Shown piece after piece: positions 1 through 11,461 of a stretch of 64,000 nt of DNA. The DNA is from Acholoe squamosa (lineage: Eukaryota > Annelida > Polychaeta > Phyllodocida > Polynoidae), in NCBI GenBank assembly GCA_949317995.1, contig OX439046.1, positions 74,726,286-74,790,285 of the forward strand, in the 5' to 3' direction. The position numbers and the translations under genes were made by a program. How positions within the stretch are numbered: the stretch's first letter is position 1; the number at the start of each line of letters is the position of its first letter. Below the pieces are notes generated by a model. That model made no database searches, was not told where the DNA came from, and worked only from the letters and a program-made list of their open reading frames with translations.

Positions 1-30
1 TAGATTTAACAGTTATTCTTTCGCAGTGTG
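1..30 (+). mobile_element. CACTGTAAAA-end MITE, right terminus, cut by window edge
   Basis: TAGATTTAACAGTTATTCTT followed by TCGCAGTGTG matches the right end of the CACTGTAAAA family (GATTCAACAGTTATTTTTTA then CAGTG). The rest lies outside the window. Confidence 0.5.
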
Positions 31-341
31 TTGTTCGGCGTACTAAATTCCCCATTTCTAAGGCCCATTCTAACTTAAGGAACTTCCTGAGGTTCCTAAC
101 GTGAGGTACGGCAATCACTCTGGTCCTATATCCATGATACCTTTCAATGGAGAGCTATGAATTAACCTATGATGACATGAGCATGTTTAGATACATAATC
201 CTTATTAACCTCTTAAAGTCTTGTGTGGACTTGTGCACATTGGCAATTTAATTAATGGGATACAAGACTGGTTCTTTCTAATCAATGAAGCCATTGACAA
301 AATATCAAGATTTGAACAGTTAACCTAAATGCAATAGTTTT

Positions 342-437
342 GATACACTCCCAAAGGGCCGGCATGATGCACTGTTTTAGTGCATTAGTGCATCATGACA
401 ACATAGGAAGATTATACTAATACCCATCATGCAGTCA
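342..437. mobile_element. NHF element remnant
   Basis: Contains TTGATACACTCCCAAAGGGC, GGCATGATGCAC and GTGCATCATGACAAC, which are NHF centre and hairpin-arm pieces. Degenerate. Confidence 0.5.
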
Positions 438-600
438 GGGAATGGTTATTTTAATCTATTAAATATTTAAACATTCAATAGTTCTATGACTTATTATGTC
501 ACACCAATGGTGTTAGAGTTCATAACTGTGTTTACACAATTCTAACATTAATTTACGCCCCTGACTTATCAATATTTGTATATGTGTTTACCATTTAAAT

Positions 601-731
601 GGCGGTTCTGGCAACTTGACAAAGATTCCTTGTAGCAGAGTGCCTTACTGTGCTGCCATCTGGGGCTTCATTGTGAAAACTACACTACTTCACTGTATTG
701 CAATTATGGTAATAGTCCTGCAACGTAGTTA
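601..731 (+). mobile_element. CACTGTAAAA-end MITE, internal part
   Basis: Shares GATTCCTTGTA..., ACTGTGCTGCCATCTGGGGC and the following TTCATTGTGAAAACTACACT segment with full copies at 7041 and 44675. Both ends are lost. Confidence 0.55.
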
Positions 732-1560
732 GCCAAACTATTTCTGGTCAGACCATCAACTTGATTGGGGATCAAACAACATGTCCTAGCCTACCCTCTC
801 CCCTGAGCTGACCATAGCAACATGGTCCCAGGCACCCTGTGGGGAGCTGGGGTAATTCTATTCTGTATCATACACAGAGCTGCATACACCAGACCCCTCT
901 ATGAATGAATGACTATCATATCATTGGATACGCATGAATATCCTTGTGATAATCAAATAATTTGGTAGCAGTGATACTATGATAGATTTACGGAGATTTC
1001 AGAGGTCCTTTACAAATATCGGGTTCCTCTTGTTAGTGCCATGATCTATACACAGTGTAGAGTTTTAGCTGAATCTACCCCTTAGACATCAGGCATGACC
1101 CCACACGGGAACTGTTTGATCCCTACTTAATGGCCAATCACCCATGAATAGAACTCCGCACAACCCCTAATTTATGAATGATGCCTAGTAGATTTAACAG
1201 TTATTTCTTAGCGTGTGCTCCCAATGTGTTAAGGTGGCTGGCGGGGATAGAATAAAAGTAATTAGATTTTCACCACATTATCACCAGAATCCCAAAATGA
1301 TATGTACTATTCATATATGCATTAAAAATGTGGGGGTCCCAGGCATATTTCTGAGATACAGAACTGTTACTATTATATAGGATTATACAGCAATATGCAA
1401 CATAAATCCACAGAGTCTTATCCAAAAGTAATTAGATTTCCTTATAACCTCCTCAGCACTCAGATTATATGCATATCTTTGCAGTGAGTGCAGTTCTGAC
1501 ATATGGTCCCAGCCGTATTTCTAATGTCTTGGATGATTAAAAATTTTCCTTAAGGGAAAT

Positions 1561-1616
1561 GCACCAATGCAGTGCTTGGTGACTAGACTGACCACCATTG
1601 CATTGGTGCATAATGC
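1561..1616. mobile_element. NHF hairpin A remnant
   Basis: GCACCAATGCAGTGCTTGGT pairs with ACCACCATTGCATTGGTGC across a short loop. It is an A-type hairpin with GCAGT in place of the common GAAGT, and the change is mirrored in both arms. Confidence 0.6.
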
Positions 1617-2723
1617 CGAGCTGAAGGACCCTAGATATATGTACAGCTTCATTATTCTATTCCCCTTATATCAGTGGAAATCCCCATAGGACTCTTATAT
1701 AGACAGAATAGGTCCCAATGTGATCTCCTATCACAATAATATATCACAAATGTATTCCTGGTCGGATTTAGACCCCCACTGTAAAGTCAATAAAAGCTAT
1801 TAAATGCAGGAGCCCTAGGGAAAGAAAGTGGATAGCGGAAAGTGGGAGGGATCCTTTTTTAATTCCCTAAAGGAGCCAACCCCTTCAAGTTTTTTGATTG
1901 GTGTGACCGCCCATCATGTGCTGACGCCAGGTCAATTTAACTCCTTTTGGGGTTATCTATTTCAATATAACAAAATGTTCTGAGAAGGCAGAATCACAAG
2001 GCATATCCTGAGCTGTAAGACAATCTTGTGGTACACTGTTAGACCTGGGTAAGGGTTTTGCAGTAGATTGCTTCTACTTTTGGAAAACAGTAGTAGTTGC
2101 TGTCAATACAAATATTGCCCCGTTGTAGGTTGTGCTGTACCCAGTACAGTGGTCTTTATAGCCCATTTACAATTGGGGCTGAGTGTGTATTGTTTTGTAC
2201 TGTAAAGATCTAAATGTCGTATAATGTGACAAGTTTTAAGTAACTAATCCTATTCAAGCTAATAAGTACATTCTGCTTTTTCAATGTAATGTAAATGAGA
2301 CAGATAGTCAAACAATGCTATGAACCTTTATAACCCCCCCCCCCACAACACATGACAGTTGTATAATAGGGTCTTACAGAACATCCAATAGGAAGCCTTG
2401 GGACATGCACCAACAAAGCTCCTGTCAAGGCTTTGACAACTTAATAGAAAAAAGAGAAGTGACGTGATAGTATGAATCATGTCAATCAGAAATACATGAT
2501 ATATTCTCACGAGGTTCATGAATATCTCAATGCCATTAAATCGTAACTCTTTGATATTTTTTTCACTATCACATATTCATCCACCAATTGATATCTGAAA
2601 TGGTTTTCTCATTATGAATATGACCTTAGCTAAATGGTGTTAAGCAACACTGTGAAATATGTTGTTAGATAATTTATTCTCTATTTTATTTTTAGTCTTT
2701 ATTTTCACAGAGATTCCTTAATG

Positions 2724-3003
2724 TAGCAAGCCCACTTGGGGCCAAATTGGTTTTACCTGGGACAAGGTGGTTCAAAGCGGGCAGTATCCAGTACACGGGT
2801 TTTAGGTTCGGCAGATGCTGGGTTTCCAGTCAGGGCCACACAGGGCAGCCCAAATCGGGCAAACCCACTTGAGCCCATTGGGCTCCCAATGGGTTTGGTC
2901 TGGGCCACATTGGGCTGCCCGATTTGGGCACTGGTCAGCTTTAAAATGGGCAACCACATTGGGCACAGGATTGTTTCAAAATGGGCATCCCAAGATGGGT
3001 GCT
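2724..3003. repeat. TTGGGC/GCCCAA interspersed repeat block
   Basis: Repeated short cassettes built on GCCCACTTGGGGCCAAATTG, GGGCCACATTGGGCTGCCCG and GATTTGGGC, with many small inverted repeats. A related block lies at 4420-4628. Open frames across it are repeat translation. Confidence 0.6.
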
Positions 3004-3097
3004 TAGCTGCATAAAGTCTTCTCAGTCTGGGGTGAGAGTGGGTCTGGACAGGGCAGCCTCATCTTCGGAACTGTTCTAAACTCTAAGAAGAGTGATC

Positions 3098-3585
3098 CCA
3101 CTCCCTCTCCCTTTTTTGTTTATCGCTCCCCTATCCATCCCCTACCCCTTCAATCTCCTCCTCATTCCCCTCAACCTACCCTGCCCTTTCCCCCTCTCAC
3201 CCCGCCCTGCCCTGCCCTTCTCTCTCACCCTGCCTTCCCCTGCCGTCCTGTCCTCCATTGCCCTCCCTCACCCTGCCCTGCCCTCACCTGCCCTGCCCTG
3301 CTCTCACCCAGCTCTACCCTGCTCTCACCCCACCCTGCCCTGCCCACACCCTGCCCTGCCCTCACCCTGCCCTGCCCTGCTCTCACCCTGCCCCGCCCTA
3401 CTCTCACCCTGCACTGCCCTGGCATCCCCTTCTCAAACATGCCCTGCCCTGCCCTCTTCTCACCCTGCCCTGCCCTACTCTCACCCTGCACTGCCCTAGC
3501 ATCCCCTTCACAAACATGGCCTGCCCTGCCCTCCTCTCACCCTGCCCTGCCCTCCTCTCACCCTGCCATGCCTTCCCCCCTCCCC
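3098..3585. repeat. C-rich CCCTGCC/CTCACCCTG tandem repeat
   Basis: Degenerate tandem array of CCCTGCCCTGCCCTCACCCTG-like units, about 490 bp. The complementary strand carries regularly spaced GGG runs able to form G-quadruplexes. A roughly 95-bp higher-order unit carrying AACATGCCCTGCC or AACATGGCCTGCC recurs at about 3436 and 3514. Confidence 0.85.
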
Positions 3586-4419
3586 TCCCTCCACCACTGC
3601 TGTAGGACACTTTCCCTATACCATTAATACACAGGTAGGTTCATAGTGGGATCCAGATATTTCTAGTAAAATGCAACACTGACTAGTCCTGGAAATAACA
3701 GCTTCATGTCTTTCTTTATACTAATAGGCTTGCAAGGTGTATTTGTGGTGTGGGGGCAAACAGGTCCCACACCTGGCCGGGTATAAGTGGACTATATATA
3801 GAGCCAATTGAGAAACCAAAAATATCCCCTGCCCCTGTAGGCCAGTCCATGGCAGACTCACTACAAAGTGGTTTCACAGCACTCCAAGCAGAATTCTACT
3901 ACCCATACAAAACTTATTTCTTTTAGACATAGGACAACTCGAATTGACTACTTAATCATATATGAAGTAATAATGTGCAGACTTTCTCACAGTCTGGATA
4001 TATTTAGATGATTCTAGTCAAAAGTGCAAATCAAGGTCATCTGAGTAGTAGTGGAATGGCAAAACCATTTCTATTGCACTGAACTTGGACCAAGAGCAGA
4101 TATACAGAGGTACAGTCATTGTGAACTTGAAGGCTCTCTTCTCTACTCCACCATAGGGGAGTAGTGGGGGAAGATTGAGGCCAGAATGTCACTTTAATAA
4201 ATCAAAGTGCCTTGTGTTGGCTGAATGAGTTTGGTTCAAATGAATGGTTCTGCTCTGCCTTTCCACTTAGGTAGATATTACATTTACTGCTTTGGTGTAT
4301 GGGGGGGGGATGAGATTAGCTCAAGGATTTGTTGTTCATTGACTTTTAGAAAAAAGAAGAAATGTTGGATAAATTTCTCAAAAAGAATTTTTAACATGTC
4401 ACCACTAATTTTTCATCAA

Positions 4420-4628
4420 ATCGGTCAGCCCACTTTGGGCCACACCAAAAACCCATGTTAAACTCACTTTGAGCCCAAATCGGTGACCCCAGTTTCAAAC
4501 AGATCTGTGCCCGAATCGGTTAGCCTAGTGTGGCCCAGACCCTTTGCTGAGGACAAAACCCATCGGGCGCCCACTGTGTTAACCCAGTTTGGCCCACATC
4601 AGGAGCCCGCTCTGGCCCAGAGTCGGGC
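4420..4628. repeat. Second TTGGGC/GCCCA repeat block
   Basis: TCGGTCAGCCCACTTTGGGC followed by related cassettes (CCCAGTTTGGCCCACATC, GAGCCCAAATCGG). Same family as 2724-3003. Confidence 0.5.
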
Positions 4629-4643
4629 CACACCATGTTTGCT

Positions 4644-4742
4644 ACCTGGGATTGTACCACCATACTGCCATCTGGGGCTTCATTGCCTCAGTGTAATACA
4701 GTTTTACAAGGATCCCCAATAGATTCAACAGTTATCTTTTTA
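4644..4742 (+). mobile_element. CACTGTAAAA-end MITE, right half
   Basis: Carries ACTGCCATCTGGGGCTTCAT, CAGTTTTACAAGGATCCC and AGATTCAACAGTTATC, the conserved right half of the family. The terminal CAGTG is degraded. Confidence 0.65.
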
Positions 4743-5451
4743 GGCTGAACCACTTCCAACCCATATCTCATAGTTCAAAGATTAAAGACATACGCAAACC
4801 TCTTCTAGGTGTGATAGTTGGCTAAGTCTATCAGAATCGAGCTTTCCATTGCTCATGACTATGGGTATAAAGAGGACTACACATAAAAAAAGGGGATGTG
4901 GCACAGGGACCCAGTATCCTTTCTAACTATCCTGTCAGTCACTGGGGATATGAATCTAGGTCATAGGTCAAGGGTCAAGGCCACTGGGGATCTTTATAAA
5001 AGGTCACACAGGGTCAGACCTGGGCCACGTGACAGGAAGGTGACACTGCATTATGGGAATTATGGGAAGGTAATGAAAAAGTACATCCGGGCCACCCTCA
5101 TCCTCACCCTCCCTACAGTCTGGGTTCTAGGCCACCTAATATATTTGAAGACATAAGAGTACTTGTTTCTGTTTTTTGATTATTTTTGTTTCTATTATTC
5201 TAAGCTTCCAACATGTTAACCCTGTAGGACCTCTTATATAATGCGGCATTGGTTGGTATGATGCAGCAATGAGGTGAAGTGCACAAGTTATGTTAACCCT
5301 CCTGTATTCACCAAACCCTGTAGGGTTAGCATTCTGTGTGCAAACTTCTGCATTCATCCATCATTACGACACTTGGGCGTGAGGTATGCAACAATGGCCC
5401 TTGGATGCCTAATCCACACATGTTTATTTGTTACTGATTACCATCATCAGT

Positions 5452-5685
5452 TTAACCCTTTAAAGTCCACTGACGCATTAATGCATCATGCCCATTAGTC
5501 GTCATGATGCACCAATGAAGTGCTGGCGAGCAATCTCGCCAGCACTTCATTAGAGCATCATGCCGACCCTCCAGGGTTGATACACAAATTCCCAGAGGGT
5601 TAGCATGATGCACCAATGACATGCTTCATTGGTGCATCATGACGACCAATGGGAATCAATCCATCAGCGGTCCTAAAATGGTTAA
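5452..5685. mobile_element. NHF element, A-A type, nearly complete
   Basis: Starts TTAACCCTTTAAAGTCC and ends GCGGTCCTAAAATGGTTAA, about 234 bp. The first hairpin A is intact (arms around 5503-5552). The second is an A hairpin collapsed by loss of its loop and inner stem (CACCAATGACATGCTTCATT). The centre reads CCGACCCTCCAGGGTTGATA. Confidence 0.85.
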
Positions 5686-5840
5686 TCCTTCCGGTAACGG
5701 GCACTCTGGGATATCCTGATGGAAATCACCCTGATAACTGGAAGTGACGTCATTACTCTCTGACCTCTATTAGGAAGCCCATTTATTTATAGAACAACAA
5801 TATGCCATAATCGATACATCATTTGGTCAAGCTGTGTGCT

Positions 5841-6036
5841 GGGTTGATGCACTCTGGAAGGGTTGGCATGATGCACTAATCCAGCGGTGATATTTCTGCA
5901 TCAAGACTGCAGATCTAGAGGAATAGGATGAAGGCATCATCTAGTCCTGGCGAGTTACTCGTCAGGACTGCATTCATGCATCATGACGGCCAGTGGGCAT
6001 CATACATTAGTGAATTATCGGCCATTGAAGGGTTAG
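5841..6036. mobile_element. NHF element, partial
   Basis: Begins in the central spacer (GTTGATGCACTCTGGAAGGG) and keeps a B-type hairpin (GTCCTGGCGAGTTACTCGTC, then ATTCATGCATCATGACGG) and a right terminus CGGCCATTGAAGGGTTAG. Confidence 0.65.
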
Positions 6037-6131
6037 AAATTAAAAACAATCTACATAAAATAAAAAGTCTACGAACACAAATAGTTAGAACATAAGAGCA
6101 TTGTAGAATGTGAAGGTAGCCTAACCAATCA

Positions 6132-6348
6132 TACACTCTAAAAAATAACAATTGAATCTACCACGGACCTTGTAAAACTGAACAATGAACCACTGTAATT
6201 TCAATGCAGTGAAGCACTGTAGTTCCTACAATGAAGCCCAAATGGCAGTACAGTGGTGCAAGGATCATCCGCGAAAATAATGACAGATATCTGTCAAATT
6301 TGGGACAGGATTTCAACATTATGTTGACAACATGTTCTTTACAATGTT
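6132..6348 (-). mobile_element. CACTGTAAAA-end MITE, near full length
   Basis: Reverse orientation. ACACTCTAAAAAATAACAAT at the left pairs with the right end TGTTCTTTACAATGT. Internal ACTGAACAATGAACCACTGT and GGCAGTACAGTGGTGCAAGG match the family. Confidence 0.75.
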
Positions 6349-6571
6349 CCCCACTGCCCCAAATTCCCACTTATCACCATGATCCATCCGTCCACCATCT
6401 TGGTTTTCATCCTGAGGAGGTGTGCCTACGTCACCATGACAACCATAATGACATTGATGACAACGTCGATAATCGTCCACTCTACTTTAATTAGTGAATG
6501 AAATGGAGACGCCGATAGGGGCTGGCTATGGACGGATGGGATACACTGGAAAAATGGGGTCTTCAATACCC

Positions 6572-6775
6572 TTTGGTCGTCATGATGCATGAATGTAGCC
6601 CTGGTGAGTAACTCGCTGGGGCTGCATTCATGCATCATGCCGACTCTATGGGGGTCATTACAGGCCTGGAGGGTCGGCATGATGCACCAATGAAGTGCTG
6701 GCAAGCAGACTCGCCAGCACTTCATAGGTGCATCATGATGACCAATGGGCATGATGCACTCCTGCATTAGCAGCC
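6572..6775 (-). mobile_element. NHF element, B-A order
   Basis: Hairpin B (CATGATGCATGAATGTAGCC, loop GAGTAACTC) is followed by centre GGAGGGTCGGCATGATG and hairpin A. Ends with GCACTCCTGCATTAGCAGCC. The left terminus is lost. Confidence 0.8.
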
Positions 6776-6789
6776 TACATCCACATATT

Positions 6790-6975
6790 TTAACACATTT
6801 TTCACATTCCTCATTTGCTTTTCATATTTTCTACCACAAAAGGAAAAAAAACCTGGCATATCTACCCATACATTTCTATACAAAATCAAAAAAAAATTAA
6901 ATCCAACCTACCGACCCTAGATATTTGGGCCATGTTACTGGAAACACACAGTATTTTGTTTGGGCCTGTCAACCC
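6790..6975. mobile_element. AGGCCAAAAAAAA-end MITE relative, fragment
   Basis: Shares 'CTACCGACCCTAGA', 'GCCATGTTACTGGAAACACA' and A-rich inner sequence with 38300-38645. GTTACTGGAAAC corresponds to the GTTACCGGAAAC terminus at 23217-23615. Both this copy and the 38-kb copy lie directly beside NHF sequence. Confidence 0.5.
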
Positions 6976-7040
6976 TCCAAGTGTTGTCTGGTAGGTCTAG
7001 CTGTTTGGGCCATCACATAATTATTGTAAATATGAAGAGT

Positions 7041-7263
7041 CTGTACTATGACAAAAAAATGTCATCAAAATAACAGCAGAATCTTGATCCCAAAGTTGCC
7101 AGAGATTCATCCTTAATTTCACAGAGATTCCTTGTACCACTGTATTGACACCTGGGGCATCTTGTAAAAACTACACTGGTTCACTGAGGAACAATTATGG
7201 TGGTTCATTGTTCAGTGTTATGAGGGTCCCTGGTAGATTCAACAGTTATTTTTACAGTCTGTG
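7041..7263 (+). mobile_element. CACTGTAAAA-end MITE, full length
   Basis: Left end CTGTACTATGACAAAAAAAT, right end AGTTATTTTTACAGTCTGTG, about 223 bp. No coding capacity. Internal landmarks are CCCAAAGTTGCCAGAGATTC and TCCTTGTACCACTGTATTG. Confidence 0.8.
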
Positions 7264-7784
7264 CCAGGGATGACAAGTTAGATTTATTATGCTGCTCTCT
7301 TAGATGACCCTAGTGATTCTACATTTTTTGTGTGCATGGAGGAGAGTGATCATTACTAGGGTAGTCATGCCAGGCTTTTACTCTCAAAAACTGAGCCACT
7401 GAGTTATTTTTACATTTCCATTTGGAGCTTGAGATGGCCCTGAGGGGTTCTAAGGAGGAGAACATTGATCGTGATTTAATACAGCCTGAATAGGTGTGCG
7501 CTTTGTTAACCCTATAGGGCCTAGTGATACATAGACAAAGGTACACAGTGCTGACCAATTCAAGTGCTCCTTTGTATTTATCTCAAGTTAATTAAGTCAG
7601 ATATGTTCATAATTCCTTATATTTGGCATTAGAAATGATTTTATCATCAGTTATTTGACCATTTTGGATGTTTTCCCTAGCAGTGTGATTTGGGGGAGGG
7701 TTATCACACTGTGGGGTGTGATACAGAGGTTCTTGGTTAAACCTATGGGACTCCCGTATTCAACTTGAGATAAATGAAGGTATT

Positions 7785-8085
7785 GCATGAATGCATCATG
7801 CCCAGTGGTCATCATGGTGCAGTGCTGGTGTACTTATGATTTTTTCCAATGCTTGAATCAAACTGGTAGTGATTGTGAGTTCCAGGTAGGGGTTAATCCG
7901 TTAATCCGTCAGGCGCATTGGTCGTTATGTCAGGGCTGTATAGTCAGGATACTATGGGTTGATACACGTGGGTGCTCCGTATGATGCACCAATGAAGTGT
8001 TGGTGAGCACACTTACCAGCACTTCATTGGTGCATCACGTCAACCAATGGGTTTGGTGCACGTCATGCCCTCCTGACCTTCAAGT
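7785..8085. mobile_element. NHF element, diverged
   Basis: Terminal-type GCATGAATGCATCATGCCCA is followed by a well-kept A hairpin at 7980-8038 (ATGATGCACCAATGAAGTGT with its mirror) and CAACCAATGGG. The first half is scrambled. Confidence 0.6.
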
Positions 8086-8198
8086 GCTGACTAGCAGCCA
8101 GAGGGAGGGGTTTTTCATAAATCAATGACTTCATTAAAACACGTTAAACCCCATTTAGTCACTATTGGAGATGAAAGCACACATCCCTCCCGGGCATA

Positions 8199-9509
8199 CA
8201 GCACCAACCCCCACTCACCCACATAGATATTAACCCTAAGGACCTTCGTCACAGCACCGACCCCCACTCACCCACATAGATATTAACTCTAAGGACCTTC
8301 GTCACAGCACCAACCCCCACTCACCCACATAGATATTAACTCTAAGGACCTTCATCACAGCACCAACCCCCACTTACCCACATAGATATTAACTCTAAGG
8401 ACCTTCGTCACAGCACCAACCCCCACCGACCCCCACTCACCCACATAGATATTAACTCTAAGGACCTTTGTCACAGCACCAACCCCCACTCACCCACATA
8501 GATATTAACTCTAAGGACCTTCGTCACAGCACCGACACCCACTCACCCACATAGATATTAACTCTAAGGACCTTTGTCACAGCACCAACCCCCACTCACC
8601 CACATAGATATTAACCCTAAGGACCTTCGTCACAGCACCAACCCCCACTCACCCACATAGATATTAACCCTAAGGACCTTCGTCACAGCACCAACCCCCA
8701 CTCACCCACATAGATATTAACTCTAAGGACCTTCTTCACAGCACCGACCCCCACTTACCCACATAGATATTAACCCTAAGGACCTTTGTCACAGCACCAA
8801 CCCCCACTTACCCACATAGATATTAACTCTAAGGACCTTCGTCACAGCACCAACCCCCACCGACCCCCACTCACCCACATAGATATTAACTCTAAGGACC
8901 TTTGTCACAGCACCAACCCCCACTCACCCACATAGATATTAACTCTAAGGACCTTCGTCACAGCACCGACACCCACTCACCCACATAGATATTAAACTTA
9001 AGGACCTTCGTCACAGCACCAACCCCCACTCACCCACATAGATATTAACTCTAAGGACCTTCGTCACAGCACCAACCCCCACCAACCCCCACTCACCCAC
9101 ATAGATATTAAACCTAAGGACCTTCGTCACAGCACCAACCCCCACTCACCCACATAGATATTAACTCTAAGGACCTTCATCACAGCACTGACACCCACTC
9201 ACCCACATAGATATTAACTCTAAGGGCCTTCGTCACAGCACCAACCCCCACTCACCCACATAGATATTAAACCTAAGGACCTTCGTCACAGCACCAACCC
9301 CCACTCACCCACATAGATATTAACTCTAAGGACCTTCGTCACAGCACCAACCCCCACTCACCCACATAGATATTAAACCTAAGGACCTTCGTCACAGCAC
9401 CAACCCCCACTCACCCACATAGATATTAACCCTAAGGACCTTCATCACAGCACCGACCCCCACCGACCCCCACTCACCCACATAGATATTAACTCTAAGG
9501 ACCTTCGTA
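8199..9509. repeat. 53-bp minisatellite, about 24 copies
   Basis: Unit CAGCACCAACCCCCACTCAC, then CCACATAGATATTAACTC and TAAGGACCTTCGTCA (53 bp). Some units carry an 11-bp internal duplication (CCCACCGACCC). The same run of variants starts at about 8411 and 8844, so a block of about 433 bp was itself duplicated. Contiguous units without unique spacers exclude a CRISPR array. Confidence 0.95.
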
Positions 9510-9733
9510 TTAATTTTAGGTTCTGGGATACCGTGAAGTGCTTTTTATGTCCCTTGGGGTTGTGGTTTCGGCGAGGTGCATGGTAAAATATTATCTATAT
9601 ATTTCCGAGAAAGGTTTGCTGAAACTAGGAGTAGGGGAGGGATAGGGAACAAAATCGATCTTGGCTCTGAAGGTATTTTGCTCATCCCCCTTGGGAAGGG
9701 GAAGTTCTTAGTGTAAATGTTTATGTTTATGTT

Positions 9734-9960
9734 GAAGGGCCGCTGCTGCAGTAATGCATCATGCCCATTGGTCGTCATGATGCACCAATGAAGTGCTGAT
9801 GAGACTGCCCGCCAACACTTCATTGGAGCATCATGCCGACCCTCCAGGAGTATATATGTAGGCTTGATGCTCCAATGAAGTGTGGGTGACTACTATTGCC
9901 AGTGCTTCATTGGAGCATCATGATGAGATGATGGCATGATGCACTCCTGCATGGAGGTTT
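9734..9960. mobile_element. NHF element, A-A type
   Basis: Terminus GAAGGGCCGCTGCTGCAGTA, hairpin A at 9775-9834, centre GACCCTCCAGGAGTATATAT, second A hairpin with CTCCAATGAAG/CTTCATTGGAG arms, and terminus GCACTCCTGCATGGAGG. Confidence 0.8.
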
Positions 9961-10030
9961 AATTGTAACAGCATCTCAATGTTTGTCTGTGGTTATCATT
10001 CTGTATATGGTTGTTAACTCCTATATTATA

Positions 10031-10160
10031 ACGCTGCTAATGCATTAATGCATCATGCCCATTGATTGTCATGATGCATAAATGAAGTCCTGGTGAGTAA
10101 TTCATTGGTGCATCATAACAACCAATGGGCATGATGCACTCCTGAATTAGCGCCCCTTAG
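10031..10160. mobile_element. NHF single-hairpin derivative
   Basis: About 130 bp, with both subterminal regions (GCTGCTAATGCATTAATGCA and GCACTCCTGAATTAGCGCCC) but one hairpin. Its left arm is B-like (ATGATGCATAAATGAAGTCC) and its right arm is A-like (TTCATTGGTGCATCATAA). It looks like a B/A fusion produced by deletion between the two hairpins. Confidence 0.75.
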
Positions 10161-10517
10161 GAGGATATGGAGTGAGTCTTCAATATACAGTTTGAATGTG
10201 ATTATTACTGTCCATCATTATGCAAATTTGAGGCTTTCCTGTGCATTATGATCACTACACTTTTTAAAATACACCTTGAATAAAGTGAACATTGTTGAAG
10301 GTACTCTGTATTCAAACCTGCCATCCATTTACGTTTTTTTCTCTCTTTCATTTTGATCATTTAAATGTGCCTGTTAAATAACTTTCAGAGCTATCAGCTT
10401 GGAGTGGATGAGTCAGATCAGATTTTGGGTCAGTCAAGATGTCATGATATCCCTGTGTGGATAGCATGTAGGCCATGGCTTCCCTAATTACTCAACTATT
10501 GTGTGTGATTGGTATCT

Positions 10518-10780
10518 TTAACCCTTTTAGGGCTGCAGGGATACATCATGCCCATAGGTCGTCATGATGCACCAATGAAGTGCTGGCGAGTCTGCTCGCC
10601 ACCACTTCATTGGTGCATCATGCCGACCCTCCGTAACAGTATCAACCCCATAGGGTCAGCATAAGGTGTGAATGTAGCCCTGGTGAGTTACTTGCCGAGG
10701 CTACATCCACATCCACAGATCATGACAACTAATGAATGGAATTTATCAATGCATTAAACAGTCTTTGGAGAGCTTAACCT
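10518..10780 (+). mobile_element. NHF element, A-B order, near full length
   Basis: TTTAACCCTTTTAGGGCTGC start, hairpin A with the change CCACCACTTC in one arm, spacer CGTAACAGTATCAACCCCAT, diverged hairpin B, and a decayed right end near 10775. Confidence 0.8.
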
Positions 10781-10875
10781 GAATTCCTGAGCATAATTGA
10801 GATGTTCAGAAGATAAGGCATTGTCCCTCCAGCACACACACTCCTGTCATGTCCAGTCAGTCCGCCATTGTAGAG

Positions 10876-11135
10876 GCCATTAACTCTTTTAGGACCACCT
10901 TTAGGGTTAATAATGTACACTCCTGCATCAGCGGCCCCCTAAAGTTTAACCCTTTTGGGGCACATGATTCATTTGTCATCATAATGTACCAATGCTGTGC
11001 TGGTGAGAATGCTGCCAACGATGCAGTGGAGTAGCATGCGAAACTTTAAGTATATCAACTATGTATGAATGTAGCTCAAGTGAACATACCGGTACTTGTC
11101 AGAGCTACTTTCATGTGAATTGATCGGCAAAGAAT
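10876..11135 (+). mobile_element. NHF copies, strongly diverged, one terminus abutting another
   Basis: An isolated right terminus (CACTCCTGCATCAGCGGCCC, then CTAAAGTTTAA) runs directly into a left terminus (TTAACCCTTTTGGGGC). Diverged hairpins A (ATGTACCAATGCTGTGCTGG) and B (ATGAATGTAGCTC) follow. This indicates two elements sharing or abutting one TTAA. Confidence 0.6.
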
Positions 11136-11198
11136 ATACTGCTTTAAATGCACTATAAGGAACTTAAGTAATTAAAGCCAGTACATGTAGCTGCTTAC

Positions 11199-11360
11199 CT
11201 ATTTAAGGATCGCTTATAAATGCATTAATGCATCATGGCCATTGGTCGTCATGATGCATGGATGCAGCCCTGGTGGGGTTGATACACTACAAGGTTGGCA
11301 CGATGCATCAGTGAAGTGCTAGCTAGCATGTTGCACTACTGCAATAGCGCCCCTTCAAGG
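11199..11360 (-). mobile_element. NHF element, internally deleted
   Basis: Subterminal TGCATTAATGCATCATGGCC, half of hairpin B (GATGCATGGATGCAGCCCTG), centre TTGATACACTACAAGGTTGG, half of hairpin A and right end GCAATAGCGCCCCTTCAAGG. Both hairpins have lost their return arms. Confidence 0.7.
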
Positions 11361-11461
11361 TGCACAGAGAGGCGGAATTTGAGTTCATGTGTGGAGGAAT
11401 TAGAAGAGGATATTGTGAGGGTGGGTACAGGGTAAGGGCTTAGTAAGGTTTGAAGGCTGCA

